Source: Saccharopolyspora soli (GTDB lineage Bacteria > Actinomycetota > Actinomycetes > Mycobacteriales > Pseudonocardiaceae). From it: 64,000 nt of DNA. A model generated the notes under the pieces. The model was not told where the DNA came from. It saw nothing but the letters and a program-made list of their open reading frames with translations, and made no database searches. This document shows positions 24,862-34,019 of this stretch, in pieces; the stretch's first letter is position 1, and every line of letters starts with the position of its first letter. Position numbers and translations under genes: made by a program. Location of the stretch: the NCBI RefSeq assembly GCF_022678645.1, contig NZ_JALBWV010000039.1:1-64000 (forward strand), given 5' to 3'.

Positions 24862-25974
24862 ATGCGCTGCCCTTCCCCCCTCCTCGCCCTGTTCCTGATC
24901 GTCGGCCTCGCGGTGGCGGGCTGCTCCTCCGGAGCCGCGGACGGCCCCGCCGCGACCGCTGGATCAACCACCGGTACCGACGCCTATGCCGCCTACGCGA
25001 ACCTCACCGGCCCGGACCGCACGGCCAAACTGCTGGAGGCCGCGAAGTCCGAAGGCGGCGAGGTCGACATCTACACCTCCAACACCGACATCCAGAACCT
25101 GATCGACGGTTTCCAGAAGGCATATCCGGACATCAAGGTCAACGCCTTCCGCGCCAACTCCGAAACGGTGTTGCAGCGCATCCTGCAGGAATCCAGCGCG
25201 CGCAAGATCGCCAACGATGTTGTGGACACCAACGAGTTCGAACTTCGGGCCCTGAGCAAGGAACACGTGCTCGCGCCCTACAACGGCCCGGCGAAGCAGA
25301 ACCTGCGCCCGGACGCGATCTACGACGACTGGCAAGCCGAGCGGTTCAACGGGTTCGTCATCGGCTGGAACACCTCCCTCGTGCCCGAGGGGCAGGCACC
25401 CAAGAGCTTCACCGACCTCGCGGACCCGAAGTGGCGGGGCAAGGTGGCGCTGGAACTCGGTGACTGGGACTGGTACGCCACGATGCACACCTACCTCACC
25501 GACCAGAAGCACATGGCCCCGGAGGCCGTCGACCAACTCTTCCGGCAGGTCGTGGCAAATTCCAAGGTCACCAAGGGCCACACCGTGCAGGGCGAGCTGC
25601 TCAGCGCTGGCCAGTTCGCGGTGGCGGCGTCGATCTACAACCACACCGTCGACAACGCGGCCGCCGATGGTGCACCGGTGGCCTGGCATCCCGTCGCCGA
25701 CCCGGTGATCCTGCGCCCGAACGGGCTGGCGCTGATGGCGCAGCCTCGCCACCCGGCCGCAGCGTTGCTGTGGGCGGACTGGGTGCTCAGCGAGGGGCAG
25801 AAGGTGATCGCCGAATCCAACCGGATCCCGGCCGCCGAGAACGTTCCGGGTTACCAGAACCCGATCCCGCCAGGCACCCCGGTGTACGAGATGCCGGAAT
25901 CGGCCGTGCAGCAGGTCGACATGTGGAACAAGGCGTACGACGACCTGCTGCGCGGTGCGCCGCAGGCTCGGTGA
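24862..25974 (+). CDS. ABC transporter solute-binding lipoprotein 1 (iron(III)/organic-anion family)
   Basis: 370 aa from ATG 24862 with AGGGAG upstream. It has a lipoprotein signal with lipobox VAGC at residues 17-20. The mature protein has the family 1 periplasmic-binding fold of FutA/AfuA-like proteins (EVDIYTSNTDIQNLIDGFQK, DLADPKWRGKVALE, WYATMHTYL). The next gene is a clear paralogue (shared NSETVLQRILQE). Tethered to the outer face of the membrane, it would hand a ligand to the fused permease. Given the island, the ligand is likely an aromatic carboxylate, but the family also binds ferric iron and phosphonates. Confidence 0.85.
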   Translation: MRCPSPLLALFLIVGLAVAGCSSGAADGPAATAGSTTGTDAYAAYANLTGPDRTAKLLEAAKSEGGEVDIYTSNTDIQNLIDGFQKAYPDIKVNAFRANSETVLQRILQESSARKIANDVVDTNEFELRALSKEHVLAPYNGPAKQNLRPDAIYDDWQAERFNGFVIGWNTSLVPEGQAPKSFTDLADPKWRGKVALELGDWDWYATMHTYLTDQKHMAPEAVDQLFRQVVANSKVTKGHTVQGELLSAGQFAVAASIYNHTVDNAAADGAPVAWHPVADPVILRPNGLALMAQPRHPAAALLWADWVLSEGQKVIAESNRIPAAENVPGYQNPIPPGTPVYEMPESAVQQVDMWNKAYDDLLRGAPQAR

Positions 25975-26067
25975 ACTCCGTTGCCGCACCTGGAAGTCGC
26001 CGCCTGTGAACGCGCCCCGACCCGTGTGGTCCGCCGCGGCGATTGCCAAAACCGAAGGGAACAGTCA

Positions 26068-27198
26068 ATGAGGACTCGATCATTCGCCATGATCGCCGTT
26101 ACCGGCGTGATGGCGCTGTTAGCCGCGGCGTGCGGAGGCGGTGTCGCAGACACCGGACAGATCGCCGGGGGAGGTACCGCCAACTCCGAGGCGGACAAGG
26201 TCTACGCGGAGATCGCCGCTGTACCGCGTGACCAGCAACGCGCCAAAGCCGTGGAACTGGCCAAGCAAGAGGGATCCCTGTCGATCTACTCCTCGATGAC
26301 CCAGGACGTCGCCGACGTCGTGCGCGACAAGTTCCAGCAGCAGTTCGGCATCCAGGTCTCGGTGTTCCGCGGGAACTCCGAGACGGTCCTGCAGCGAATC
26401 CTGCAGGAGGGCGGGGCGAACCGGCTCGGCGCGGACGCGGTCGAGACGAACTTCGCCGAGATGGCCGTGCTCGCGCATGAAGGCATGCTGGCCGACTACA
26501 CCGGGACCGGCCTCGACAAGGTCAAGGACACCGGCAAGTTCGACCACTGGACCGCCAGCCGGTTCAACGTCTTCCTGCCCGCGTGGAACACCAACCTGAT
26601 CCGTCCCGGTGAGGAGCCGCGCAGTTGGGAGGAGCTCGCCGACCCGAAGTACCGCGGCAAGATCACGCTGGAGGTCTCCGACAGCGACTGGTACGAGAAC
26701 GTCACGAAGTACTGGCTCGACCACGGCAAGTCGCAGCAGGAGGTCGACAACCTCTGGCGCGGCATCGTCAGCAACGCCAAGGCCGCCAAGGGGCACACCA
26801 CGATGATGGAGCTGCTTGGCGCGGGCCAGACCCCGATGGACGCGATGAACTACACCTACATCACAGAGCGGGCCAGGGTGGACGGGGCACCGGTCGCCTA
26901 CCGCCTCGCCGATGGCACGAACCCGATCCCCGCTTTCGCGCGGCCGAACGGGGTGGGCATGCTCCGCGGCGCCAAGAACCCCGCGGCGGCGTGGTTGTTC
27001 TACGACTGGATGCTCAACGAAGGCCAGCAGGTGCTCGTCGACCTGCACCTGACGCCGTCGACCGACGTGCCCGGTGACAACAGCTTCAAGGGCATCAACC
27101 TCGTTCCCTTCGACGTCGAGGGCCTGACCAAGGAGGGCGCCGACTGGGACAGGAAGTACGACGAGCAGTTGCGCGGGGTCGAGCAGGTGCCGAACTGA
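26068..27198 (+). CDS. ABC transporter solute-binding lipoprotein 2
   Basis: 376 aa from ATG 26068, with GAAGGGAA upstream. Lipobox LAAAC near residue 22. The same fold as its upstream paralogue: SLSIYSSMTQDVADVVRDKF, NSETVLQRILQEGGANRLGA, LADPKYRGKITLEVSDSDWY. Two tandem binding proteins before one permease suggests a widened ligand range (for example substrate and an ester or isomer) or division of labour; this is inference. It is 44 bp before the permease gene. Confidence 0.88.
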   Translation: MRTRSFAMIAVTGVMALLAAACGGGVADTGQIAGGGTANSEADKVYAEIAAVPRDQQRAKAVELAKQEGSLSIYSSMTQDVADVVRDKFQQQFGIQVSVFRGNSETVLQRILQEGGANRLGADAVETNFAEMAVLAHEGMLADYTGTGLDKVKDTGKFDHWTASRFNVFLPAWNTNLIRPGEEPRSWEELADPKYRGKITLEVSDSDWYENVTKYWLDHGKSQQEVDNLWRGIVSNAKAAKGHTTMMELLGAGQTPMDAMNYTYITERARVDGAPVAYRLADGTNPIPAFARPNGVGMLRGAKNPAAAWLFYDWMLNEGQQVLVDLHLTPSTDVPGDNSFKGINLVPFDVEGLTKEGADWDRKYDEQLRGVEQVPN

Positions 27199-27242
27199 CA
27201 CGACAGCCCCATTCCGCCAACAGCTCCCAGGTGAGGTGACAC

Positions 27243-28997
27243 ATGACCGCAACGAGTCCTCCGACACCGGTCACGAGCCATTCCGGTGTGACCGATTCGC
27301 CTTCCCGGTTACGCCGGTTCCTGACCCCGCAATTTCTCATCGTCGGCGGCGCGATGGTGGTCGTCGCGTTCCTCGCGGTCGTACCGCTGGCCTACCTGCT
27401 GCACGACACGTTCACCGGCAGTTCGGGGCTGACCTTCAGCGCGTTCGCACGCGCTTACGGCGGCAACTCGCAGTCCGGGGAAATGCTGCTGAACTCGTTG
27501 TGGTTCGCCCTGGGTTCGGCGGTGCTCGCCCTGGTGGCGGGGACGGTCCTGGCCTACGTGCAGGTCCGCACCGACGTGCCGTTCAAGGGTCTGCTGTTCG
27601 CCGCGTCCCTGATCCCCCTGATCGTGCCGGGGATCCTGTACGCGGCGTCGTGGATCTTCTTGGGCGACCCCGCCATCGGGCTGGTCAACACGCTGTTCTT
27701 CCAGCCGCTGTTCGGCGCCAGCCCGGTCAACGTGTTCAGCGTCTGGGGCATGATCTGGGTCCAGGGCCTGCACCTTGCCCCGGTGGCGTTCCTGCTGATG
27801 GTGGCGGCCTTCCGGGCGATGGACCCGTCGCTTGAGGAGTCCGCGGCGATGTCGGGCGCCTCGCGCCTGACGATCCTGCGGCGCATCACCGTCCCGCTGC
27901 TGCGACCCGCGCTGATCTCCGGTGCGCTGCTGATGTTCGTGCAGTCGCTGGAGAGCTTCGAGGTGCCGGGCCTGCTCGGCCTGCAGAACGGCATCTACGT
28001 GTTCACCAGCCGGATCTACTTCGTGCTTCGTGCCTACCCGATCGACTACGGCGCCGCTGGCGCGTACGCGGTGGGTCTGCTGGCGATCGCCGCGGCCGGG
28101 GTGTTGTTCGCCAACTGGTTGCAGCGCAACGCGCGCGGCTTCCAGACCATCACCGGAAAGGCGTTCCGCCCCCAGCCGGTCCACCTCGGGCGGGCTCGGC
28201 CGTGGGTGGGTGCGGGCGTGCTGCTGTACTTCATCATCACGGCCGTACTGCCGGTCGCCGTGCTCATCTACGCGTCGCTGCTGAAGTTCTACGCGGGACC
28301 GTCGATGGAAGCGTTGCGGACGATGACGTTCGACAACTTCGTGGCGGTGTTCAACATGCCGCTCGCCGGTACTGCGCTGAAGAACTCGCTCCTGCTGGGC
28401 ATCGGATCCGCGACCGTGGTCATGCTGCTGTGCGCGATCGTGTCGTGGGTGGTGGTGCGCACCAAGCTGCCCGGCCGCCGGGTGCTGGACGTGCTGGCGT
28501 TCACCCCGATCGTCATCCCCGGACTGGTCCTCGGGCTCGCCTTGTCGTTCGTGTACCTGCGGGTGCCGCTGCCCATCTACGGGACCCTGCTGATCTTGCT
28601 GATCTCCTACTGCACGCGGTATCTGCCCTACGGCATGCGCTATTCGTCGGCTGCGATGGCGCAGATGTCGCAGGAGTTGGAAGAGTCGGCGCAGGTGTGC
28701 GGCGCGTCGTGGTTGCAGACGTTCCGCCGGGTGCTCGTTCCGCTGGCCAGCAGCGGCATCCTCGCTGGCTGGGTCTACATCCTCGTGGTGTCATTCCGGG
28801 AGCTCTCCAGCACGATCTTGTTGTACAGCCCCGGGAACGAGGTGCTCTCGGTGCTCATCTGGGAGCAGTTCGAGAACGGCCAGTTCACCACGCTCGCCGC
28901 GATCGGCGTGTGCATGGTGACGATCCTGCTCGTGCTGGTCTTCATCGCCCACCGCCTCGGTGCTCGCGTTGGGCTGCAGTCGGACAACGCCAGCTAG
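27243..28997 (+). CDS. ABC transporter permease, two fused transmembrane domains
   Basis: 584 aa with about 12 membrane segments, a fusion of two binding-protein-dependent permease units as in FbpB-type transporters. Each half has an EAA loop for the ATPase (LEESAAMSGASRLTILRRIT near residue 198, LEESAQVCGASWLQTFRRVL near 480). GAGGTGA lies before ATG 27243. One fused chain replaces two permease subunits. Together with two lipoproteins and the ATPase it forms a complete importer. Confidence 0.92.
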   Translation: MTATSPPTPVTSHSGVTDSPSRLRRFLTPQFLIVGGAMVVVAFLAVVPLAYLLHDTFTGSSGLTFSAFARAYGGNSQSGEMLLNSLWFALGSAVLALVAGTVLAYVQVRTDVPFKGLLFAASLIPLIVPGILYAASWIFLGDPAIGLVNTLFFQPLFGASPVNVFSVWGMIWVQGLHLAPVAFLLMVAAFRAMDPSLEESAAMSGASRLTILRRITVPLLRPALISGALLMFVQSLESFEVPGLLGLQNGIYVFTSRIYFVLRAYPIDYGAAGAYAVGLLAIAAAGVLFANWLQRNARGFQTITGKAFRPQPVHLGRARPWVGAGVLLYFIITAVLPVAVLIYASLLKFYAGPSMEALRTMTFDNFVAVFNMPLAGTALKNSLLLGIGSATVVMLLCAIVSWVVVRTKLPGRRVLDVLAFTPIVIPGLVLGLALSFVYLRVPLPIYGTLLILLISYCTRYLPYGMRYSSAAMAQMSQELEESAQVCGASWLQTFRRVLVPLASSGILAGWVYILVVSFRELSSTILLYSPGNEVLSVLIWEQFENGQFTTLAAIGVCMVTILLVLVFIAHRLGARVGLQSDNAS

Positions 28998-29015
28998 CCA
29001 TCCGTAGGAGCGGAC

Positions 29016-30149
29016 ATGTTGAACGTGGACAATCTCGTGAAGAGTTTCGACAGCACGGGTGGTGGTCGCAAGCGTGCCACCGAGCGCAAGCGCGTCTACG
29101 CCATCGGCGGTGCGAGTTTCGACGTGCAGGAAGGGGAACTGTTCACCCTGCTGGGACCGTCGGGGTGCGGGAAGACGACCACGCTGCGGTCCATCGCGGG
29201 GCTCGAACGTCCCGACAGCGGGCGGATCACGCTCGGCGACCGGGTGCTCTTCGACGCTGGCAAGGGTGTCAACGTGGCGGCCAACCGCCGCGAGCTGGGC
29301 ATGGTGTTCCAGTCGTACGCGATCTGGCCGCACATGAGCGTGTTCAAGAACGTGTCGTTCCCGCTGGATGTGCTGCCCCGCAACCGCAGGCCCAAGCGGC
29401 AGGAGATCAGCGAACGCGTCGAGCGGGTCCTGCAGGTCACCGAGCTGTCGGAGTACGCCGCCCGCCCGGCCACGAAGCTCTCCGGCGGCCAGCAGCAACG
29501 GCTGGCGCTGGCGCGCGCCCTGGTCATCCAGCCCGACCTGATGCTGCTCGACGAACCGCTGTCCAATTTGGACGCCAAGTTGCGGGAGAACATGCGCTTC
29601 GAGCTCAAGCGGCTGCAGCGCGAACTGGGTCTGACCGCCATCTACGTCACCCACGACCAGTCCGAGGCGCTGGTGATGTCCAGCCGGATCGCCGTGATGA
29701 ACGGCGGCAACATCGAGCAGATCGGCAAGCCGCGCGCGGTTTACACGAATCCGGCGACGAAGTTCGTCGCCGAGTTCATCGGCACCTCCAACTTCGTCAA
29801 GGGGGTGGTCGCCTCGGTCGACGGTGACGAGGTGGCCGTGGACACGGTCGAAGGCCGATTGGTCAGCAAGTGCGGGGAGGTCCCACCGCCCGCGGTGGGT
29901 GCGGACGCGCTGCTGTCGCTGCGGCCGGAGAGCATCGACGTCTCGCTGACCCAAGGTCCGTCCACGGTGAACACCTGGTCCGGTCAGGTGCTCACCCGCG
30001 CGTTCATGGGCGATGCGGTCGATCACGTCGTGGGCGTTGGCAAGTTGGAGATCCGCACCCGCTCGAACCCGACGCAGTCGATCGAGCCGGGCACCCGGGT
30101 GCACCTGTCGGTGGATCCGACGAAGGTCATCTTGGTGCCCGTGGGTTGA
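29016..30149 (+). CDS. ABC transporter ATP-binding protein
   Basis: 377 aa from ATG 29016, preceded by GTAGGAG. Walker A GPSGCGKTT near residue 50, Q-loop FQSYAIWPHMSV, signature LSGGQQQR, Walker B LMLLDEPLSNLDAKLR and the switch His in YVTHDQSEAL. The C-terminal 120 residues are a TOBE-type regulatory domain, as in MalK/FbpC. It follows the permease by 18 bp and energises it. Confidence 0.93.
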   Translation: MLNVDNLVKSFDSTGGGRKRATERKRVYAIGGASFDVQEGELFTLLGPSGCGKTTTLRSIAGLERPDSGRITLGDRVLFDAGKGVNVAANRRELGMVFQSYAIWPHMSVFKNVSFPLDVLPRNRRPKRQEISERVERVLQVTELSEYAARPATKLSGGQQQRLALARALVIQPDLMLLDEPLSNLDAKLRENMRFELKRLQRELGLTAIYVTHDQSEALVMSSRIAVMNGGNIEQIGKPRAVYTNPATKFVAEFIGTSNFVKGVVASVDGDEVAVDTVEGRLVSKCGEVPPPAVGADALLSLRPESIDVSLTQGPSTVNTWSGQVLTRAFMGDAVDHVVGVGKLEIRTRSNPTQSIEPGTRVHLSVDPTKVILVPVG

Positions 30150-30275
30150 GGCGGTTCGCGCGGATCACGACGCCTGCGTCCGGGCCGGGAACCGGCGGAG
30201 TCCAGACGGTGTCTGCGGTTCCGCTGGGCGCCCACCGGCGCACCCCAATCTGCACACCCTCAAACAGGAGTTTCG

Positions 30276-31505
30276 GTGGGAATTCCCGTCGTATTGCGCA
30301 ACCGCGACTTCGACCTCTACTGGGGCGGTGTCGTGCTCAGCCAGATCGGCACTCGTGGGGCGGTGGCGGCCAACCTCTACCAGGTATACGAGCTCACCCG
30401 GTCGACGCTGCAGGTCGGGATGGTCGGCCTGGCGCAGGCGGTGGCGCTGCTAGTGCTCTCCCCGCTGGGTGGTGTGCTCGCCGACCGGATGGACCGCCGC
30501 CGCCTGTTGCAGTGGACGCAGGGTGTGGCGCTGGTGGTCTCGGCGGTCCTGGCCGCCGTGACCTTCGCCGGGGTCGCGACGACGTGGATGGTGGCGACCT
30601 CGGCGTTGCTGGCGACCGCGGCGGCGACCTTCGACCAGCCCGCTCGGCAGGCGCTGATCCCGGCGCTGGTTCCGCGTGACCGGCTCGTCGACGCCTTCGC
30701 GCTGCTCAACCCCTCGCGGGAGTTGGCAGTGCTCGTCGGTCCCGCGTTGGCCGGTGTGCTCATCGCCGCTTGGGGTGCGGGCGCGGTGTACGCGTTCGAC
30801 GCGATCACCTACGCGGCGATGGTGGTCATGCTGGCGATGATCAAGATTCCGCCGCTGATCCCGGACAAGCCGCACGCCCCGATCCTGGCCAGCCTCCGGG
30901 AAGGCGCGGCCTACGTCCGCGGGCGCCCGTTGATCTGGCAGTTGATGGGATTGGACCTCGCGGCAACGGTTTTCGGGGCGTACCGCGTGCTGCTGCCCGC
31001 CTACGCCCTGGACGTCCTGCACGCTGGTCCCACCGGCTACGGGTTGTTGTCCGCGGCCCCGTCGGCGGGTGCGCTGATCGGTTCGGTGTTGGTGTTCCGG
31101 CTGGTGCGCTCGCAGCGGTCCGGGGTCATCGTGCTGATCTCCACGGCCGTCTACGGACTGATCGTGGCCGGTCTCGCGCAGTCCACGGTGTTCGGGGTGG
31201 CGCTGGTGCTGGCCGGGTTGCTGGGGGTGGCCGACGCGCTGGCGACGACCATCCGGCACGCGGCGGTCCAGGTCGAAACCCCTGACGGGTTGCGCGGGCG
31301 GGTGTCGGCGATCTACCAGATGTCCTCGCGCGGCGGACCGGCGATCGGTGACACGGTGATCGGCGCGGCCGCGGGTGTGCTCGGCCCGGTGGCCGCGCTC
31401 ACCGTCGGTGGTCTGGTGCCGGTGCTGGCTTCGGTGGCCGCGTCGACCAGTCCGGTGGTGCGCGGTTACAGCGTCGTCCAGCCGGAGGAAACGACGAAAG
31501 CATGA
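30276..31505 (+). CDS. MFS transporter (EntS/MFS_3-like), second copy
   Basis: 409 aa from GTG 30276, with AGGAG upstream. About 12 helices. LGGVLADRMDRRRLLQW is the loop 2-3 motif and FDQPARQALIPALVPRD the helix 5 region of EntS-like transporters. It is a paralogue of the transporter at 21772 and the last gene of the cupin/ABC transcription unit, after a 126-bp gap. It likely exports a pathway product or a toxic intermediate; direction is not determined. Confidence 0.88.
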   Translation: MGIPVVLRNRDFDLYWGGVVLSQIGTRGAVAANLYQVYELTRSTLQVGMVGLAQAVALLVLSPLGGVLADRMDRRRLLQWTQGVALVVSAVLAAVTFAGVATTWMVATSALLATAAATFDQPARQALIPALVPRDRLVDAFALLNPSRELAVLVGPALAGVLIAAWGAGAVYAFDAITYAAMVVMLAMIKIPPLIPDKPHAPILASLREGAAYVRGRPLIWQLMGLDLAATVFGAYRVLLPAYALDVLHAGPTGYGLLSAAPSAGALIGSVLVFRLVRSQRSGVIVLISTAVYGLIVAGLAQSTVFGVALVLAGLLGVADALATTIRHAAVQVETPDGLRGRVSAIYQMSSRGGPAIGDTVIGAAAGVLGPVAALTVGGLVPVLASVAASTSPVVRGYSVVQPEETTKA

Positions 31506-31531
31506 GCGTGCTGGTGCTCGGCGCAGTGCGG

Positions 31532-32788
31532 TTACGCCGGTGGCTTGAGTTGTGTGATGGCGTTGACGACGTGGCTGGCGCCGTCTTCTGCTCGGATCCG
31601 CTGGCCGACCGTTTCGGCGGCGTCGCGGTAGGTGCGGTCTTGGACGGCGGCGCGGATCAAGTTGGCGAGCCGGTCGACGGTCAGGTTCTTCATCGCCACC
31701 GCGCCAGGGCTGGCTCCCAGGGCTACCAGTCGGGAGGCCCAGAAGGGCTGGTCGGTGATGTTGGGCACGCCCACGGTCGGCACCCCGGCGCGCAGCCCGG
31801 CGGCCGTGGTGCCCGCCCCGGCGTGGTGCACGACCGCGGCCATCTGGGGAAAGAGCCAGTCGTGCGGTACCTCGTCGATGTTGATCACATCGTCACCGTC
31901 CGCGGCGAGTCCCGCCCAGCCAGCTTGCAGCACGCCACGCGCACCGGCACGACGCAGGGCCGTGCTGACGATCTCGCTGATCCGCTCGGCATCGCGCGGG
32001 TTGCGGCTGCCGAAGCCGACGTAGACCGGCGGCGGCCCCGAGGCCAGGAAGTCCACCAGCGCTGCGGGGGGCTGCCACTCGGGCGGGTGTGGGGGCCACC
32101 AGTAGCCCACCACGTGCAGGCCCGGCCGCCAGTCGGCTGGCCGTGGCACGACGGACTCGCTGAAGCCGTAGAACACCGGCCACCGTGCGGCGTCCTGCCG
32201 GTGGAACATCCGGCGGGCACCGGCGGGCGGCAGTCCCATGCTGATGCGCAATTGTTTGATCGAGCCTGACAGCGCGGCCGTTCCTGCGGTGATCACGGCA
32301 GTGGAGATGGCTCGGTTGCCCCATCGTCCCAGGGAGGGCAGCGCTACCGTCGTCGGCGGGAATTCGCCGGTCGGGTGTCCAGGCGCCAGACCCAGTCCCA
32401 TGCTCGGCAGCCCTAATCCTTCAGCGATGTGGTAGCCGCCGATCATCGTCATCCCGCCCAGCAGCAACACGTCCGCATCCTGCTGTGCGGCGGCGAGAAA
32501 CGCCTCGTTGAGCTCGGCCATGTGTGCCGCGATCAGCCGCATGAACGGCAGCACCCCTCGCGGCCCGGCTCCGCCCTCCTGCCATCGCTGCCCGTCCGGC
32601 GAGGCACCCATGAGTTCCGGATCACCGGGTAGCGCCCGGAAATCGAGTCCCTGTTGGCGCACTCGATCGCCGAATAGCTCGTACGAGGCCAGTGACACCT
32701 CGTGACCGGCTTCCCGTAGCCTGCTGCCCAGGCCGAGGTAGGGGACAACGTCGCCCATAGACCCAGCCGCGCCGATCAAGATTCGCAT
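31532..32788 (-). CDS. UDP-glycosyltransferase, GT1/MGT-like
   Basis: 418 aa from ATG 32788 (GTG 32794 is possible; neither has a strong ribosome site). The N-terminal GT-B half opens MRILIGAAGSMGDVVPYLGL. The C-terminal donor-binding half carries PPPVYVGFGSRNPRDAERIS, INIDEVPHDWLFPQM and the GT1 signature VVHHAGAGTTAAGLRAGVPT. Such enzymes move a sugar from a nucleotide donor to a hydrophobic small molecule such as a macrolide or sterol. It converges on the MFS gene and separates two parts of the catabolic island; it may be unrelated to it. Confidence 0.85.
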   Translation of the reverse strand: MRILIGAAGSMGDVVPYLGLGSRLREAGHEVSLASYELFGDRVRQQGLDFRALPGDPELMGASPDGQRWQEGGAGPRGVLPFMRLIAAHMAELNEAFLAAAQQDADVLLLGGMTMIGGYHIAEGLGLPSMGLGLAPGHPTGEFPPTTVALPSLGRWGNRAISTAVITAGTAALSGSIKQLRISMGLPPAGARRMFHRQDAARWPVFYGFSESVVPRPADWRPGLHVVGYWWPPHPPEWQPPAALVDFLASGPPPVYVGFGSRNPRDAERISEIVSTALRRAGARGVLQAGWAGLAADGDDVINIDEVPHDWLFPQMAAVVHHAGAGTTAAGLRAGVPTVGVPNITDQPFWASRLVALGASPGAVAMKNLTVDRLANLIRAAVQDRTYRDAAETVGQRIRAEDGASHVVNAITQLKPPA

Positions 32789-32887
32789 GGCCACACGCTA
32801 GACAACATCGCGTGCCCGACAGACCGGAATCGCACGGCCAGAGCCGATTGCGCCAAGCGGGTGTTGCCGCTGTCTGAGGCGAAGGCT

Positions 32888-33078
32888 TCACGTCCGTGCG
32901 CGGAAGGCAATCTCCGGTAGCACAGCCGCCGCTCGCACTGCGACCTGCGCAGCGGCGCCGCTTCCTATCGCGAGAGGCGAAGGCGAGACGGCCGTGCCCA
33001 CCTTCTTGATCAAGGTGCGGTCGTCTGTCCACTGTGGTGTCTCGGCCCGTAGTTCGGTCAGATCTGCGGTATTCGCGT
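32888..33078 (-). pseudogene. Possible coding remnant, unrecognised
   Basis: The 290-bp gap between the AAA ATPase stop and the glycosyltransferase start holds a minus-strand reading frame of about 60 codons with protein-like composition (DLTELRAETPQWTDDRTLIK, then VAVRAAAVLPEIAFRART, stop). It has no start codon of its own after the ATPase stop. It may be the detached tail of a lost gene. No family is recognised and chance cannot be excluded. Confidence 0.25.
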
Positions 33079-34017
33079 CTAACCGGCTGCGGAGTTGGAC
33101 ATGACGGCGGCGGGAGGGGTGGCGCCGTCGTGCGTCGTGTTGGCCGCGATGGTGCGGGCGGCGGTGACCACGTCCTGGCCGGTCAACTGGCCTGGGTCGA
33201 TGGCGACTTCGTCGCGGGCGATCAGTGCGGCCAGCACTGCTTTGCGGATCTGGCGTCCGTCGAAGCCGCGCAGCACGTGGGCGGCCTCGGCGATGGCGGG
33301 GGTGTCGCTTTGCACGGCTGCGGCGGCGGGCCACACGGCGGCTATTTCGGCCAGCGAGTGTTCGATGATGCGGCGCACCGTGCGATCGTCGGGCAGATCC
33401 AGGCGTGCCACGAAGTCGGTCCGGGACAGCAGCGCATCGTCCACGGCGGCGGGGAAGTTCGTCGTGGTCACCACGATCGTGCGCGGGCATGAGGCGCGCA
33501 GGGCGTCGACTCCCGCCAGGACCGCGTCGGTCGCGCGGTGCACGTCGACGGGGTTGGTTTCGAACGAGGCGGTGCTGCGCCGGACCGCCAGCGCTTCCAC
33601 CTCGTCCACCAGCACGATCAGGTGCGGCCGTCGGGCGGCGAGTTCCGGCAGGGTCTCGTGGAAGAGCTTGGCGACCGAGCGTTGGCTTTCGCCGAGCATG
33701 TCGCTGGGAAAGGCGTGCGGGTCGATCTCGACGAAGGTGGTCGCGCCGACGTCGGAGACCGCCAGCGCGGCTCGTTGGGCGAGGCCCTGCGCGAGCGTCG
33801 ACTTGCCGGTGCCTGGTGGCCCGGCCAGCAGCACCAGACCGTGCGGTGGCCCAGCCAGCTGCGCCAGTCGGCGCCCGTGGCGCAGGACGAGCACGCAGTG
33901 CCGCAGCAGCCGGGCTTTCAGGTCGCCGGGTACGAAGATGGAGTCCCAGGGACCCTCGTGGTGGTCGGCGGGCAGGGCGTGCAGCCCGAGGACTCCCTGG
34001 GGCAGTCGTGGGGTCAT
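33079..34017 (-). CDS. Pch2/TRIP13-like AAA+ ATPase at the end of the catabolic operon
   Basis: 312 aa from ATG 34017, 2 bp after the bicupin stop, so translationally coupled. Walker A LLAGPPGTGKSTLAQGLA near residue 65. The Pch2-like stretch FPSDMLGESQRSVAKLF is followed by Walker B LIVLVDEVEALAVRR, sensor 1 TIVVTTTNFPAAVD and arginine-finger region LLSRTDFVARLDLPDDRTV. It lacks an N-terminal substrate-adaptor domain of normal size. TRIP13-type ATPases unfold HORMA proteins in eukaryotes and in CBASS immunity, but no CD-NTase or HORMA gene is visible here. In this setting it may remodel or activate one of the operon enzymes. Confidence 0.8.
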   Translation of the reverse strand: MTPRLPQGVLGLHALPADHHEGPWDSIFVPGDLKARLLRHCVLVLRHGRRLAQLAGPPHGLVLLAGPPGTGKSTLAQGLAQRAALAVSDVGATTFVEIDPHAFPSDMLGESQRSVAKLFHETLPELAARRPHLIVLVDEVEALAVRRSTASFETNPVDVHRATDAVLAGVDALRASCPRTIVVTTTNFPAAVDDALLSRTDFVARLDLPDDRTVRRIIEHSLAEIAAVWPAAAAVQSDTPAIAEAAHVLRGFDGRQIRKAVLAALIARDEVAIDPGQLTGQDVVTAARTIAANTTHDGATPPAAVMSNSAAG

Positions 34018-34019
34018 GG

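Noticed and set aside
33079-34017. CBASS defence system around the Pch2-like ATPase
   Set aside because: No CD-NTase, HORMA protein or effector is encoded nearby, and the gene is embedded in a catabolic operon.
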